Shown: piece by piece, positions 30,555 to 40,720 of the stretch
How positions within the stretch are numbered: position 1 is the first letter of the stretch
How the letters are laid out: each line of letters opens with the position of its first letter
NCBI RefSeq assembly: GCF_001975225.1
Contig: NZ_CP019445.1
Coordinates: 2,852,001 to 2,916,000, forward strand
Length of the DNA: 64,000 nucleotides
From: Kosakonia cowanii JCM 10956 = DSM 18146
GTDB lineage: Bacteria > Pseudomonadota > Gammaproteobacteria > Enterobacterales > Enterobacteriaceae
Reading direction: 5' to 3'
Notes under the pieces: model-generated
The model's database searches: none
Told to the model about the DNA's origin: nothing
The model's input: only the letters and a program-made list of their open reading frames with translations
Made by a program: the position numbers and the translations under genes

Positions 30555-33167
30555 ATGACACAACAGCCACAAGCCAAATACCGCCACGATTACCGTGCGC
30601 CGGACTACCTGATTAGTGATATTGACTTGACCTTCGACCTTGACGCCGCGAAAACCGTCGTCACTGCGCTGAGCAACGTGTCACGCCAAAGCGCCTCTGC
30701 TGCGCCGCTGCGCCTGGATGGCGGCGATCTGACCCTTATCTCCCTGCATATTAATGACCAACCCTGGACGAACTATAAAGAAGAGGGCGGTCAGCTGGTG
30801 CTCGACGGTCTGCCGGACCGTTTTACCTTACGCATCGTTAATGAGATCAGCCCGGCGGCGAATACCGCGCTCGAAGGACTCTATCAATCCGGTGAAGCAC
30901 TCTGTACCCAGTGTGAAGCGGAAGGGTTCCGTCATATCACCTGGTATCTCGATCGCCCGGACGTGCTGGCGCGCTTTACTACCAAACTGATTGCCGATAA
31001 AGCCCGTTACCCGTTCCTACTCTCTAACGGCAACCGTATCGATCAGGGCGAGCTGGACAATGGTCGTCACTGGGTGCAGTGGCAGGATCCGTTCCCAAAA
31101 CCCTGCTACCTCTTTGCGCTGGTGGCCGGTGATTTTGATGTGCTGCGCGATACCTTTACTACCCGTTCCGGTCGTGAAGTGGCACTGGAGCTCTATGTTG
31201 ATCGCGGGAATCTTGACCGCGCGCCGTGGGCGATGACCTCGCTGAAAAATTCAATGAAGTGGGACGAGCAGCGTTTCGGTCTGGAGTACGATCTCGACAT
31301 CTATATGATCGTGGCCGTCGACTTCTTCAATATGGGCGCGATGGAGAACAAAGGGCTGAATATCTTCAACTCCAAATATGTTCTCGCCCGCACCGATACC
31401 GCCACCGATAAAGATTATCTCGATATCGAGCGCGTGATTGGACATGAATATTTCCATAACTGGACCGGTAACCGCGTCACCTGCCGCGACTGGTTCCAGC
31501 TGAGCCTGAAAGAGGGGCTGACAGTGTTCCGCGATCAGGAGTTCAGCTCCGATCTCGGCTCCCGCGCCGTTAACCGCATTAATAATGTACGCACCATGCG
31601 CGGCATGCAGTTCGCCGAAGATGCCAGCCCGATGGCGCACCCGATTCGTCCTGAAAAAGTTATTGAGATGAATAACTTCTACACCCTGACGGTGTACGAA
31701 AAAGGGGCGGAGGTGATCCGCATGCTGCACACCCTGCTGGGGGAAGAGAACTTCCAGAAAGGGATGCAGCTCTATTTTGAGCGCCATGACGGCAGCGCGG
31801 CGACCTGCGATGATTTTGTTCAGGCGATGGAAGATGCGTCCAATATCGACCTCTCCCATTTCCGCCGCTGGTATAGCCAGGCCGGCACGCCGATTGTTTC
31901 GGTGCAGGATGATTACAACCCGAACACCGAGCAGTACACGCTGACCATCAGCCAGCGCACCCCGCCAACGGCGGAGCAGCAGGAGAAGCTGCCGCTGCAT
32001 ATTCCGTTTGATATCGAACTTTACGATAACGAAGGGAAAGTGATCCCGCTGCAGAAAGAGGGCCACCCGGTACACAACGTGCTAAATGTGACGCAGACGG
32101 AGCAGACCTTTGTGTTTGATAACGTCTACTTCCAGCCTGTCCCGTCTCTGCTGCGTGATTTCTCCGCACCGGTGAAGCTGGAGTATAAGTGGAGCGATCA
32201 GCAGCTGACGTTCCTGATGCGCCATGCGAAGAACGACTTCGCGCGCTGGGATGCGGCGCAGAGCCTGCTGGCGACACATATCAAGCTGAACGTTGCGCGT
32301 CATCAGCAGGGGCTGGCGCTCTCGCTGCCGCTGCATGTTGCCGATGCGTTCCGCGCGATCCTGCTCGATGATCAGATCGATCCGGCACTCGCCGCCGAGA
32401 TCCTGACCCTGCCGTCGGTCAATGAGATTGCCGAGTTGTTCGACATCATCGATCCGGTGGCTATCGCTGCCGTTCGTGAAGCGCTGACCCGCACGCTGGC
32501 CACCGAACTGGCAGACGAATTCCTCGCGGTCTACAACGCCCATAAACTCGACAGCTATCGTGTGGAGCATGAGGATATTGGCAAGCGCTCCCTGCGCAAT
32601 ACCTGCCTGCGTTATCTCGCCTTTGGCGATGCGCAGCTGGCAGATAAACTGGTCAGCCAGCAGTATCACGAGGCGGATAATATGACTGATGCGCTGGCCG
32701 CGCTCGCGGCGGCGGTTGCCGCCCAGTTGCCTGGCCGCGATCTGCTGATGCAGGAGTATGATGACAAGTGGCATCAGGACGGTCTGGTGATGGATAAGTG
32801 GTTTATTCTGCAGGCCACCAGCCCGGCGGCGAATGCGCTGGAAACGGTGCGCGGCTTGCTGCAACACCGCTCTTTCACCCTCAGCAACCCGAACCGTATC
32901 CGCTCGTTGATTGGCGCGTTTGCCAGCAGCAACCCGGCGGCGTTCCATGCTGAAGATGGCAGCGGGTACCGCTTCCTGGCCGAAATGCTGACGGAGCTTA
33001 ACAGCCGTAACCCGCAGGTTGCGTCGCGTCTGATTGAGCCGCTGATCCGCTTCAAACGTTACGATGAAGGTCGTCAGGCGTTGATGCGTAAAGCGCTGGA
33101 ACAGCTGAAAGCGTTGCCGAATCTCTCTGGCGATCTCTACGAGAAAGTCAGCAAAGCGCTGGCATAA
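30555..33167 (+). CDS. pepN: Aminopeptidase N
   Basis: This cytoplasmic M1 zinc aminopeptidase has a broad N-terminal specificity and is the major one in enterics. Its 870 residues equal the E. coli protein. It contains the exopeptidase motif GAMEN, the zinc motif H297-E-Y-F-H301 with E320 as third ligand (SLKEGLT), and a large C-terminal helical domain. It is divergent from pncB (263-nt shared region) and convergent with the ssu operon across a REP pair. Confidence 0.98.
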   Translation: MTQQPQAKYRHDYRAPDYLISDIDLTFDLDAAKTVVTALSNVSRQSASAAPLRLDGGDLTLISLHINDQPWTNYKEEGGQLVLDGLPDRFTLRIVNEISPAANTALEGLYQSGEALCTQCEAEGFRHITWYLDRPDVLARFTTKLIADKARYPFLLSNGNRIDQGELDNGRHWVQWQDPFPKPCYLFALVAGDFDVLRDTFTTRSGREVALELYVDRGNLDRAPWAMTSLKNSMKWDEQRFGLEYDLDIYMIVAVDFFNMGAMENKGLNIFNSKYVLARTDTATDKDYLDIERVIGHEYFHNWTGNRVTCRDWFQLSLKEGLTVFRDQEFSSDLGSRAVNRINNVRTMRGMQFAEDASPMAHPIRPEKVIEMNNFYTLTVYEKGAEVIRMLHTLLGEENFQKGMQLYFERHDGSAATCDDFVQAMEDASNIDLSHFRRWYSQAGTPIVSVQDDYNPNTEQYTLTISQRTPPTAEQQEKLPLHIPFDIELYDNEGKVIPLQKEGHPVHNVLNVTQTEQTFVFDNVYFQPVPSLLRDFSAPVKLEYKWSDQQLTFLMRHAKNDFARWDAAQSLLATHIKLNVARHQQGLALSLPLHVADAFRAILLDDQIDPALAAEILTLPSVNEIAELFDIIDPVAIAAVREALTRTLATELADEFLAVYNAHKLDSYRVEHEDIGKRSLRNTCLRYLAFGDAQLADKLVSQQYHEADNMTDALAALAAAVAAQLPGRDLLMQEYDDKWHQDGLVMDKWFILQATSPAANALETVRGLLQHRSFTLSNPNRIRSLIGAFASSNPAAFHAEDGSGYRFLAEMLTELNSRNPQVASRLIEPLIRFKRYDEGRQALMRKALEQLKALPNLSGDLYEKVSKALA

Positions 33168-33177
33168 CCGTGTAGCA

Positions 33178-33266
33178 CCTTATCCGACCTGCGCGCGTTG
33201 TAGGCCGGATAAGGCGTCAGCCGCCATCCGGCAGTAATGCCCGATGGCGCTACGCTTATCGGGCAG
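33178..33266. repeat. BIME (two REP sequences in opposite orientation)
   Basis: Between pepN and ssuB, GTAGGCCGGATAAGGCGTCA...GCCATCCGGC (33200-33232) is a REP palindrome, and GCCCGATGGCGCTACGCTTATCGGGC (33239-33264, written here only in parts: GCCCGATGGCG, CTACGC, TTATCGGGC) is a second in reverse orientation. A further TTATCCGACCT half-element lies at 33180-33190. The family matches enteric REP/BIME; it may stabilise the converging 3' ends. Confidence 0.75.
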
Positions 33267-33293
33267 ATGGGCTGTTACTGTTCGTTAATAACA

Positions 33294-34070
33294 TCATGCG
33301 TGGCGGGTTCGGGGCACAACGCTGTTTTCGGACTCGCCGCGCTGCATCACGCGGTTCAATACCTGCTCTTCGAGCTCGGCCAGCCTGACCGATCCGAGGC
33401 GGCGCGGGCGCGGCAAATCGACACTCACATCGAGGCCAATTTTCCCTTCCTCAATCAGCAATACGCGGTCTGCCATCGCTACCGCTTCACTGACATCGTG
33501 CGTCACCAACACCACCGTAAATCCCTGCTCCTGCCACAACTGCGTGATCAGCGCCTGCATCTCCAGCCGGGTGAGGGCATCCAGCGCGCCTAACGGTTCA
33601 TCAAGCAGCAGCAAACCCGGTTTATGTACCAGCGCACGCGCCAGCGCAACACGCTGTTTTTGGCCGCCGGAGAGCGCCGCTGGCCACTCTGCCGCACGCT
33701 GCTCCAGCCCCACCGAGCGTAACGCGCTTTCTGCTGACTCACGCCAGCGGCCTTTCAGCCCGAGACCAACATTATCAATCACCGATTTCCACGGCAGCAG
33801 ACGTGAGTCCTGAAACATCATGCGCGTATCATGTTGAATGCTGGCAAGGGGCGTCGTGCCTGCCAGCAGCTCACCGTTGTTTGGTGTCTCCAGCCCGGCT
33901 AACAGACGCAGCAGCGTGCTTTTCCCGCCGCCGCTGCGGCCCACCACCGCGATAAACTGCCCGGCGGCAATATGCAGATCGAGCCCATTTAACACTGTGT
34001 TGGCGCCATACCGTTTGGTGACGCCATTTAACAGCAGCGGGATGCCTTGGTTCAGTCGGGCAGTATTCAT
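33294..34070 (-). CDS. ssuB: Aliphatic sulfonate ABC transporter, ATP-binding subunit
   Basis: SsuB powers uptake of alkanesulfonates as a sulfur source. At 258 residues it has Walker [10 protein letters not shown] (44-52), the LSGGQKQR signature and Walker [13 protein letters not shown]. The start at 34070 is set by GGAGGT with ATG and by homology (MNTARLNQG); the in-frame upstream extension lies in ssuC. It overlaps ssuC by ATGA. It is the last gene of ssuEADCB. Confidence 0.95.
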   Translation of the reverse strand: MNTARLNQGIPLLLNGVTKRYGANTVLNGLDLHIAAGQFIAVVGRSGGGKSTLLRLLAGLETPNNGELLAGTTPLASIQHDTRMMFQDSRLLPWKSVIDNVGLGLKGRWRESAESALRSVGLEQRAAEWPAALSGGQKQRVALARALVHKPGLLLLDEPLGALDALTRLEMQALITQLWQEQGFTVVLVTHDVSEAVAMADRVLLIEEGKIGLDVSVDLPRPRRLGSVRLAELEEQVLNRVMQRGESENSVVPRTRHA

Positions 34071-34855
34071 GCTGTTACCTCCTTCGTATGGTATGCGGGG
34101 TGCCAGCGCAGCCACAGACGCTCCAGCGCCAGTGCGCTGATATCGGCCAATTTGCCGAGCAGGGCGTAGAGAATGATGGCCACCACCACCACATCGGTTT
34201 GCAGAAACTCGCGCGCGTTCATCGCCAGATAACCGATACCGGCATTCGCTGAGATGGTTTCGGCGACAATCAGCGTTAGCCACATCAGGCCGAGCGCAAA
34301 GCGCACGCCAACCATAATCGACGGCAGGGCACCGGGCAGGATCACATGGGCGAAGAGCGCAAAGCCGGAGAGGCCATAGCTGCGCGCCATCTCCACCAGT
34401 CCGCGGTCGATATTGCGGATCCCGTGCCAGGTGTTGATATAGATCGGAAAGAGCGTCCCGAGCGCGACGAGAAAGATCTTCGCCGTCTCATCAATACCAA
34501 ACCACAAGATCACCAGCGGGATCAGCGCCAGATGCGGCACGTTACGCAGCATCTGAATCGAGGTATCCAGCAGACGTTCTCCCCAGCGCGAGAGGCCGCT
34601 AATCAGCCCAAGCGTCAGGCCAATGCTGCCACCGATGGAGAAACCAATCGCCGCGCGCCAGGCGCTGATCGCCAGATGCTGCCACAGCTCACCGCTGGCG
34701 CTGAGCGTCCAGAACGCTTCCACCACCCCTTCCGGCGACGGAAAGATACGGCTTGAGAGCCAGCCGAAGGTCGAGGCGAGTTGCCAGACCGCGACTATCA
34801 GCGCCGGCAGCAGCCAGGGAGCCAGGCGCAACAACCACTTATTCTCTTTCGCCAT
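34067..34855 (-). CDS. ssuC: Aliphatic sulfonate ABC transporter, permease subunit
   Basis: This 262-residue inner-membrane permease has several hydrophobic helices and the conserved EAA-type loop ([23 protein letters not shown] region). The ATG at 34855 gives the E. coli-like N-terminus ([14 protein letters not shown]). It is directly preceded by ssuD (7-nt gap) and overlaps ssuB. Confidence 0.95.
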   Translation of the reverse strand: MAKENKWLLRLAPWLLPALIVAVWQLASTFGWLSSRIFPSPEGVVEAFWTLSASGELWQHLAISAWRAAIGFSIGGSIGLTLGLISGLSRWGERLLDTSIQMLRNVPHLALIPLVILWFGIDETAKIFLVALGTLFPIYINTWHGIRNIDRGLVEMARSYGLSGFALFAHVILPGALPSIMVGVRFALGLMWLTLIVAETISANAGIGYLAMNAREFLQTDVVVVAIILYALLGKLADISALALERLWLRWHPAYHTKEVTA

Positions 34856-34862
34856 CACAACC

Positions 34863-36008
34863 TCAGCTTTGCGCCACGCTACGCGGAATAAACTCGTTCG
34901 CCACCGTTTCACCCTGCGGCTGTAACGGCTGCGGCTGCGGGATCTCGGGGATAGCGACATCCAGATGCGGGAAGAGCAGTTCGCCGACGCGATACGCCTC
35001 TTCCAGATGCGGATAGCCGGAGAGGATAAAACTGTCGATACCGAGAGCGGCATATTCGTTGATGCGCGCTGCAACCGTCGGGCCATCGCCCACTAACGCC
35101 GTGCCCGCGCCGCCACGCACCAGACCGACTCCGGCCCACAAGTTAGGGCTGATTTCGAGCTTATCGCGCCGGCCGTTGTGTAAGGCGGCCATACGCTGCT
35201 GACCAATCGAGTCCTGACGGGCAAAGGCTGCCTGCGCTTTTTCAATTGTTGCATCATCAAGGTGTGAGATAAGGCGATCCGCTGCCTGCCACGCCTCGGC
35301 ATTGGTTTCGCGCACAATCACATGCAGGCGAATACCGAAGCGCACTTTTCGCCCGTGGGCAGCGGCCTTCGTGCGCACCTGCTCAATCTTCTCTTTTACT
35401 TGCTCTGGCGGCTCGCCCCAGGTGAGATAGAGATCGACCTGCTCTGCCGCCAGATCCTGGGCTACATCGGAGGATCCGCCGAAGTAGAGCGGCGGTCGCG
35501 GCTGTTGTACCGGAGGGAAGAGCAGCTTCGCGCCGCGTACCTGTAAATGCTTGCCGGTGAAATCGACGGTGTCGCCCTCCAGCAAACGACGCCAGATATG
35601 GGTAAATTCCGACGATACCTCATAGCGTTCGCTGTGATCGAGGAACACACCGTCGGCTGCCAGCTCCTGCGGATCGCTGCCGGTCACCAGGTTAAACAGC
35701 GCCCGGCCATTGGAGAGCCTGTCGAGCGTTGCCGCCTGGCGCGCGGCAACCGTCGGCGAGATCACGCTCGGGCGCAGGGCAACCAGAAACTTCAGGCGCT
35801 GGGTGACCGGAATCAACGAGGCAGCCACCAGCCACGCATCTTCACAGGATCGCCCGGTCGGGATCAGCACGCCGCTAAAGCCGAGCCTGTCGGCTGCCTG
35901 GGCGATATGCTGCAAATAGCCATAATCAACCGGTCGCGCGCCGTGGTCGGTGCCAAGATAGTGACCATCACCGTGGGTCGGTAAAAACCAGAACAGATTC
36001 AGACTCAT
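34863..36008 (-). CDS. ssuD: FMNH2-dependent alkanesulfonate monooxygenase
   Basis: SsuD cleaves sulfonates to sulfite and aldehyde using FMNH2 supplied by SsuE. Its 381 residues equal E. coli SsuD. The bacterial-luciferase-like TIM-barrel begins [19 protein letters not shown], and the [21 protein letters not shown] and [14 protein letters not shown] segments are conserved. It overlaps ssuA by 4 nt (36005-36008). Confidence 0.97.
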   Translation of the reverse strand: MSLNLFWFLPTHGDGHYLGTDHGARPVDYGYLQHIAQAADRLGFSGVLIPTGRSCEDAWLVAASLIPVTQRLKFLVALRPSVISPTVAARQAATLDRLSNGRALFNLVTGSDPQELAADGVFLDHSERYEVSSEFTHIWRRLLEGDTVDFTGKHLQVRGAKLLFPPVQQPRPPLYFGGSSDVAQDLAAEQVDLYLTWGEPPEQVKEKIEQVRTKAAAHGRKVRFGIRLHVIVRETNAEAWQAADRLISHLDDATIEKAQAAFARQDSIGQQRMAALHNGRRDKLEISPNLWAGVGLVRGGAGTALVGDGPTVAARINEYAALGIDSFILSGYPHLEEAYRVGELLFPHLDVAIPEIPQPQPLQPQGETVANEFIPRSVAQS

Positions 36009-36976
36009 GATTTCGCTCCTTCTTGGGTCGGCTGCCAGATGCGGCTACGGATATCGACTTTTTTCGGTACCAGATGGTTTTCATAGAAAAGGTCGGCGGT
36101 CTGCTGCTGTAGTGCAGCCGTTGCCTCATTTACCGGGGTGATTTTGGTTGGCGGACGGTGATCGAAATAGGTGGCGATCACCGGTTGCGGCAGCCCCATG
36201 CTTTTGGCAAACAGAGCGATACTTTCGTCGCGCTGACTAATCGTTAAAGCATCCGCTGCGCTGAAGGTATCCAGTACGCCCTGAATAAAGGCGCCATTCT
36301 TCTCGGCATAGGGGCGCGCGGCTAAGTAAAATGAACCGGTCTGCTTGAGGGTGGTGCCATCCTTCAGTACCCGCACGCCGCCTTGTAACAGGGCGGCAGA
36401 GTAGTAGGGATCCCAGATAGCCCAGGCGTCGACATTGTGTTGCTGGAATGCGGCACGCGCGTCTGCCGGGCTGAGGAACACCGGCTGAATATCGCTGAAT
36501 TTAAGTCCGGCCTGTTGCAGCGCCCGCAACAGCAAGTTATGGGAGCTGGAGCCCTTCTGGAACGCGACTTTATGGCCCTTCAAATCCGCTACGCTTTTGA
36601 TTGGGCTATCTTCAGCCACGAGGATCACTTCCGCTTTCGGTTTTGGCGGCTCGACGCCGACATAGACCAGATCTGCGCCCGCAGCTTGGGCGAAAATCGG
36701 CGGGATATCGCCGGTGCTGCCAAGATCGATACTGCCGACATTCAGCGCTTCAAGCATTTGCGGCCCGGCCGGGAACTCAATCCAGGAAATTTTGGTATGC
36801 GGATAGCGTTTCTCCAGCAGGCCGTGGCTTTTCGCCAGCACCATGCTGACGCTTCCTTTTTGATAGCCAATGCGCAAAGCCTCCGGTGCCGGCTCGGCGG
36901 CCTGCGCCCAGGCGGAGAGGGTGAGCAGCCCGCCAAGCAGCAGCCCGGTGGCGGAAAATGAGAGGCAGTTAAACAT
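36005..36976 (-). CDS. ssuA: Aliphatic sulfonate periplasmic binding protein
   Basis: SsuA is the substrate-binding component of the SsuABC importer. It has a signal peptide ending AWAQAAEP, and a type 2 binding fold with [14 protein letters not shown] and [23 protein letters not shown] segments. The ATG at 36976 is chosen because AAGGAG lies 6 nt upstream; the in-frame TTG at 36982 sits directly next to it. It overlaps ssuE by 8 nt and ssuD by 4 nt. Confidence 0.95.
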   Translation of the reverse strand: MFNCLSFSATGLLLGGLLTLSAWAQAAEPAPEALRIGYQKGSVSMVLAKSHGLLEKRYPHTKISWIEFPAGPQMLEALNVGSIDLGSTGDIPPIFAQAAGADLVYVGVEPPKPKAEVILVAEDSPIKSVADLKGHKVAFQKGSSSHNLLLRALQQAGLKFSDIQPVFLSPADARAAFQQHNVDAWAIWDPYYSAALLQGGVRVLKDGTTLKQTGSFYLAARPYAEKNGAFIQGVLDTFSAADALTISQRDESIALFAKSMGLPQPVIATYFDHRPPTKITPVNEATAALQQQTADLFYENHLVPKKVDIRSRIWQPTQEGAKS

Positions 36977-37544
36977 GAGCAACTCCTTGCGGGGCGTGGA
37001 AATCCGGGGCTTTAATATCGCGGCGATGGAGCGCCTGCCAGAAGGTCTCCAGCGCGCTATCCAGTCGGCCTTGCAGATTGGGCGTCAGGCTCGGTTTATG
37101 TTGATAATCGAGCACCTGACTGTCGTCGGCGAAGACACCGTGGAGGATCTCCTGTGCTTTGAGGGCACTCAGCACCGGTTTCAGGGCGTAATCAACCGCC
37201 AGCAGATGCGCTACCGTGCCGCCCGTTGCCAGCGGCAATACCACTTTGTCTGCCAGCGCGCGTTCGGGAAGCAGGTCGAGCAGGGTTTTTAGGGCGCCGG
37301 AATAGGCTGCTTTATAGACCGGGGTGGCGACAATCAGCCCCTCAGCCATGCTGAGTTGCTCGATAAAGGTTTGCAGCGCCGGGCTGTCGAAGCGGGCATA
37401 GAGCAGGTCTTCAGGATCAAAATTGTGCAGATGCCAGTGGTTAACCTCAACGCCCTGCGCAGAAAGCCTATCGCGGGCATACTCCAGAAGCGCGCTGGAG
37501 CGCGAGGGAAAGCGGGGACTGCCGGCCAGGGTGACAACGCGCAT
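36969..37544 (-). CDS. ssuE: NADPH-dependent FMN reductase for sulfonate use
   Basis: SsuE reduces FMN to supply SsuD. Its 191 residues begin [16 protein letters not shown], a flavodoxin-type phosphate loop. It is the first gene of ssuEADCB, whose transcription in E. coli needs the LysR-type activator Cbl during sulfate starvation. The upstream region (37545-37793) is shared with pyrD, and the fimbrial genes found here in E. coli are absent. Confidence 0.96.
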   Translation of the reverse strand: MRVVTLAGSPRFPSRSSALLEYARDRLSAQGVEVNHWHLHNFDPEDLLYARFDSPALQTFIEQLSMAEGLIVATPVYKAAYSGALKTLLDLLPERALADKVVLPLATGGTVAHLLAVDYALKPVLSALKAQEILHGVFADDSQVLDYQHKPSLTPNLQGRLDSALETFWQALHRRDIKAPDFHAPQGVAHV

Positions 37545-37682
37545 GCTTACTCCTTATAACCAAATGTTTGCTTATAGATAACATTGATAACAATTTCAGG
37601 CAGTGTGACAGAGGCGGTTTATTCCCCTAAATGATTTATTCGGGGAAAAGTTGCTGAAATTTGCATAAAGAGAGGGCCTGAG

Positions 37683-37698
37683 AGGAAAACGATTGCGC
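37683..37698 (+). promoter_or_regulatory. Possible PurR box upstream of pyrD
   Basis: AGGAAAACGATTGCGC matches 12 of 16 positions of the PurR consensus ACGCAAACGTTTTCGT and keeps the central AACG-type core. pyrD is a PurR target in E. coli. It lies about 110 nt before the start codon; the spacing to the promoter is not verified. Confidence 0.4.
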
Positions 37699-37749
37699 GG
37701 AATAGGCTTTTTTTGCCACAGGTCAATTCCCTTTCGCTGCGCTTTCACT

Positions 37750-37790
37750 GATAATACGCCCCCGGTTTGCACACCGGGAATCCAGGAGAG
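37750..37790 (+). promoter_or_regulatory. pyrD start-switch region and SD-sequestering hairpin
   Basis: A GATAAT -10 (37750-37755) is followed by CCCCCGGTTTGCACACCGGG, with stem 37761-37766 pairing 37773-37778, then the SD AGGAG. In E. coli pyrD, high CTP starts transcripts at C so that the stem forms and blocks translation, while low CTP starts at G and the stem does not. The present segment is essentially identical in design, so the same control is likely. Confidence 0.8.
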
Positions 37791-37793
37791 TTC

Positions 37794-38804
37794 ATGTACT
37801 ACCCCTTCGTTCGTAAAGCCCTTTTCCAGTTCGATCCAGAACGCGCTCATGAATTAACGTTCCAGCAGCTGCGCCGCGTTACCGGCACGCCGCTCGAAGC
37901 GCTTGTCCGCCAGCGTGTACCGGCAAAACCGGTGCAGTGCATGGGACTGACCTTTAAAAATCCGCTCGGTCTGGCCGCAGGTCTGGATAAAAACGGTGAG
38001 TGCATTGATGCGCTGGGCGCGATGGGGTTTGGCTCAATCGAGATTGGCACCGTGACGCCGCGCCCGCAGCCGGGAAATGATAAGCCTAGGATCTTCCGCC
38101 TGGTGGAAGCTGAAGGGCTGATTAACCGCATGGGCTTTAACAATCTTGGCGTCGACAATCTGGTCGAGAATGTCAAAAAGGCGCATTTTGACGGCGTACT
38201 CGGTATTAATATTGGCAAAAATAAAGATACGCCGGTTGAACAGGGAAAAGATGACTACTTGATCTGCATGGAGAAAATTTACCCCTATGCCGGTTATATC
38301 GCCATCAATATCTCTTCGCCAAACACCCCAGGTTTGCGCACCTTGCAATATGGCGAAGCGCTGGATGATTTACTCAGCGCCATTAAAATTAAGCAGAATG
38401 ATCTGCAAGCTCGCCACCATAAATATGTTCCGGTGGCGGTGAAAATTGCGCCCGATCTTTCTGAAGAAGAGCTAATCCAGGTCGCTGATAGTTTAGTTCG
38501 CCACAATATTGATGGCGTTATTGCCACCAATACCACCCTCGACCGGGCATTGGTTCAGGGAATGAAGCACTGTGATGAAACCGGTGGTTTAAGTGGACGT
38601 CCCCTGCAATTAAAAAGTACGCAAATTATCCGACGTCTGTCACAAGAATTATCTGGGCGTTTACCGATTATTGGCGTCGGCGGAATCGACTCGGTGATTG
38701 CCGCACGCGAGAAGATGGAAGCGGGCGCTTCGCTGGTGCAAATTTATTCTGGTTTTATTTTTAAAGGCCCACCGCTGGTAAAAGAGATCGTCACCTACCT
38801 CTGA
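37794..38804 (+). CDS. pyrD: Dihydroorotate dehydrogenase (quinone), class 2
   Basis: This 336-residue inner-membrane-associated flavoenzyme oxidises dihydroorotate to orotate and reduces ubiquinone, the fourth step of pyrimidine synthesis. The N-terminal helix [14 protein letters not shown] anchors to the membrane, the FMN site includes AAGLDKNGE, and the catalytic serine is S175 in [10 protein letters not shown]. The ATG at 37794 gives the E. coli length. Leader control is by start-site selection. Confidence 0.97.
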   Translation: MYYPFVRKALFQFDPERAHELTFQQLRRVTGTPLEALVRQRVPAKPVQCMGLTFKNPLGLAAGLDKNGECIDALGAMGFGSIEIGTVTPRPQPGNDKPRIFRLVEAEGLINRMGFNNLGVDNLVENVKKAHFDGVLGINIGKNKDTPVEQGKDDYLICMEKIYPYAGYIAINISSPNTPGLRTLQYGEALDDLLSAIKIKQNDLQARHHKYVPVAVKIAPDLSEEELIQVADSLVRHNIDGVIATNTTLDRALVQGMKHCDETGGLSGRPLQLKSTQIIRRLSQELSGRLPIIGVGGIDSVIAAREKMEAGASLVQIYSGFIFKGPPLVKEIVTYL

Positions 38805-38823
38805 TCTTTTTCCCCTCCTGCGT

Positions 38824-38856
38824 AACCAGGGCTTTATTTCCGGCCCTGGTTGTTTT
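38824..38856 (+). terminator. Intrinsic terminator of pyrD
   Basis: AACCAGGGC (38824-38832) pairs with GCCCTGGTT (38843-38851), followed by GTTTT, 20 nt after the stop. Confidence 0.85.
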
Positions 38857-38971
38857 ATATTCCGTCACTGTTGCTAATTTAAACATTTCAGTCTTCAATT
38901 ATTAAGTTAATAAGCGAGGCGGCACAACGGATGAAAAAACAACAGGATGTTTAGGGGGAAAGGGGGAAACA

Positions 38972-39514
38972 ATGCGAATTAAACCTGACGATAATTGGCG
39001 CTGGTATTTTGATGAAGAGCACGATCGTATGATGCTCGATTTAGCCAATGGTATGTTATTTCGCTCCCGATTCGCCCGTAAAATGCTGACGCCTGATGCC
39101 TTTTCCCCGTCTGGTTTTTGTGTTGATGACGCTGCGCTTTATTTCTCCTTCGATGAAAAATGCCGCGATTTAGAATTATCTAATGAGCAACGCGCCGAGC
39201 TGGTGCTCAATGCGCTGGTGGCAATCCGCTTTCTTAAACCGCAAATGCCGAAAAGCTGGCACTTTTTGAGCCACAACTCCCCGTGGACGCCCGCCACTGG
39301 CGATGGTGCCTGCGTCTGGTTAAGCGATACGCAAGAGTGCGTGAATTTGCTGGTGGTCGAGCCTGGAGAGAACGCGACGCTCTGCCTGCTGGCGCAGCCC
39401 GGCGTGGTGGTTGCCGGGCGCACGATGCAACTGGGCGATGCGATAAAGATCATGAACGATCGCCTGAAGCCGCAGCTTAATGCCGCGAGCCTCGCTTTCG
39501 AGCAGGCGGTTTAA
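38972..39514 (+). CDS. zapC: Cell division protein ZapC
   Basis: ZapC stabilises FtsZ bundles at the division septum. Its 180 residues equal E. coli ZapC, and it begins [18 protein letters not shown]. No membrane segments are seen. It converges on ycbX with the two stop codons sharing bases (TTAA, 4-nt overlap). Directly before the start is a purine-rich GGGGGAAAGGGGGAAAC leader with a strong SD. Confidence 0.95.
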   Translation: MRIKPDDNWRWYFDEEHDRMMLDLANGMLFRSRFARKMLTPDAFSPSGFCVDDAALYFSFDEKCRDLELSNEQRAELVLNALVAIRFLKPQMPKSWHFLSHNSPWTPATGDGACVWLSDTQECVNLLVVEPGENATLCLLAQPGVVVAGRTMQLGDAIKIMNDRLKPQLNAASLAFEQAV

Positions 39515-40620
39515 GGTTCCAGCCGCAGCGACGTTTTCGGTACACAGCTGCAACTGAGGATAGTGTCATCCTCACCCAGCGCTGACTGTTTCAGCGCACT
39601 CACTTCCCCTTCGACTAAACGTATCCGGCAACAGCCGCAGATGCCTGCGCGACATGAGTAGGGCACGCGGATCCCCTGGTTTTCCAGCTGCTCCAGCAGC
39701 ACCTGCTGGTTATTACCGCGAAAGGTCTGACCCTGCCACTCAATATCCACCGTGCCTGCGGGTTGCGCCTGCGGTTCAAGTGATTCAACGACCGCACCCG
39801 CGCCATACACTTTCGCCGGGCCGGTGGCCAGTACCGCAACCTCATCGCCGGTGCGAATTACGCCGCTGTTGCGGGCAATTAAATTCTGACCGAAGTCGAC
39901 GTCGCCATTATCCTGCGCCGTGCGGAACTTTTGCAGTGTGGCGAGCGGCTCACCGGTAGGGTGTTTCTGACCGCGCTCGGGGCTGACGGTGGTAAAGATG
40001 CAGCGGCTGCACGGTTTAACCACGTCAAACACCACGTCGCCAATGCGCACCACTTTCCAGCTATCCTCCTCCCACGCCTGCGCCCCGGTCACCACCAGAT
40101 TGGGGCGAAACTGCTCCATCTGTACGCTGGCAGGGCAACGTTGTTGCAGATCGCGCAACGAGGCTTCATTGGTTAACAGATAGGGAAAGCCATCGGCAAA
40201 GGAGAGGGGAACCTCTTCGTGGCGCTTAACGCGGCGGGTCGGATTTGTGCCCACCCAGCGCAGCTGCACCTCGCGGTCGAAAAAGCCGCTCAGCCACTGG
40301 TTGATGGCCGCAGGGGCAATCAGCGCCGTAAAGTGGTTGCCCCACACCTCGGTAGGTGCGGCGTCGGGGGAAAAATCGGCAAAGCGGATCACCGCACTAC
40401 TACCGTCGGGCGCGGTCAGATGCAGGCCATCCGTTAAAGGCGAGGGCAGAAAACGCACCATCTGCGGAAACTGACGCGCGGTAATAAAGGTGCCATCAGG
40501 CTGCGTGACCATAAAAACCCGGTCAAACGCGAGGCCGCTGGCATCGGCGAGGGCATGCGTCAGGCCAATACCGCGCATGGATTTCACCGGATGGATATAA
40601 AGACGTGAAAGGGTAGGCAC
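39511..40620 (-). CDS. ycbX: MOSC and 2Fe-2S ferredoxin domain reductase component YcbX
   Basis: This 369-residue protein has an N-terminal MOSC-N beta barrel (from [11 protein letters not shown]), a central MOSC domain containing the molybdenum-cofactor cysteine region ([13 protein letters not shown]), and a C-terminal plant-type 2Fe-2S domain with cysteine set [13 protein letters not shown]...SCSC. In E. coli it detoxifies N-hydroxylated base analogues with a flavoprotein partner such as CysJ. Its length and position (between zapC and rlmL) match E. coli. Confidence 0.94.
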   Translation of the reverse strand: MPTLSRLYIHPVKSMRGIGLTHALADASGLAFDRVFMVTQPDGTFITARQFPQMVRFLPSPLTDGLHLTAPDGSSAVIRFADFSPDAAPTEVWGNHFTALIAPAAINQWLSGFFDREVQLRWVGTNPTRRVKRHEEVPLSFADGFPYLLTNEASLRDLQQRCPASVQMEQFRPNLVVTGAQAWEEDSWKVVRIGDVVFDVVKPCSRCIFTTVSPERGQKHPTGEPLATLQKFRTAQDNGDVDFGQNLIARNSGVIRTGDEVAVLATGPAKVYGAGAVVESLEPQAQPAGTVDIEWQGQTFRGNNQQVLLEQLENQGIRVPYSCRAGICGCCRIRLVEGEVSALKQSALGEDDTILSCSCVPKTSLRLEP

Positions 40621-40658
40621 GTCTTCCTCCCTGTTAGACGAAAATAAGCCCTCAACTT

Positions 40659-40687
40659 TATGACATGAGGGCGAGATTAGCTATAAT
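40659..40687 (+). promoter_or_regulatory. Promoter of rlmL
   Basis: TATGAC (40659-40664) and TATAAT (40682-40687) with a 17-bp spacer lie upstream of rlmL in the gap from the divergent ycbX. A sigma-70 promoter is likely. Confidence 0.6.
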
Positions 40688-40720
40688 GCGCAACAATTTT
40701 CGTAGAGTGTAAGTGACATT

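Noticed and set aside
34071..34283. In-frame N-terminal extension of ssuB
   Set aside because: It overlaps ssuC coding sequence; the GGAGGT before the ATG at 34070 and the homologous length define the real start.
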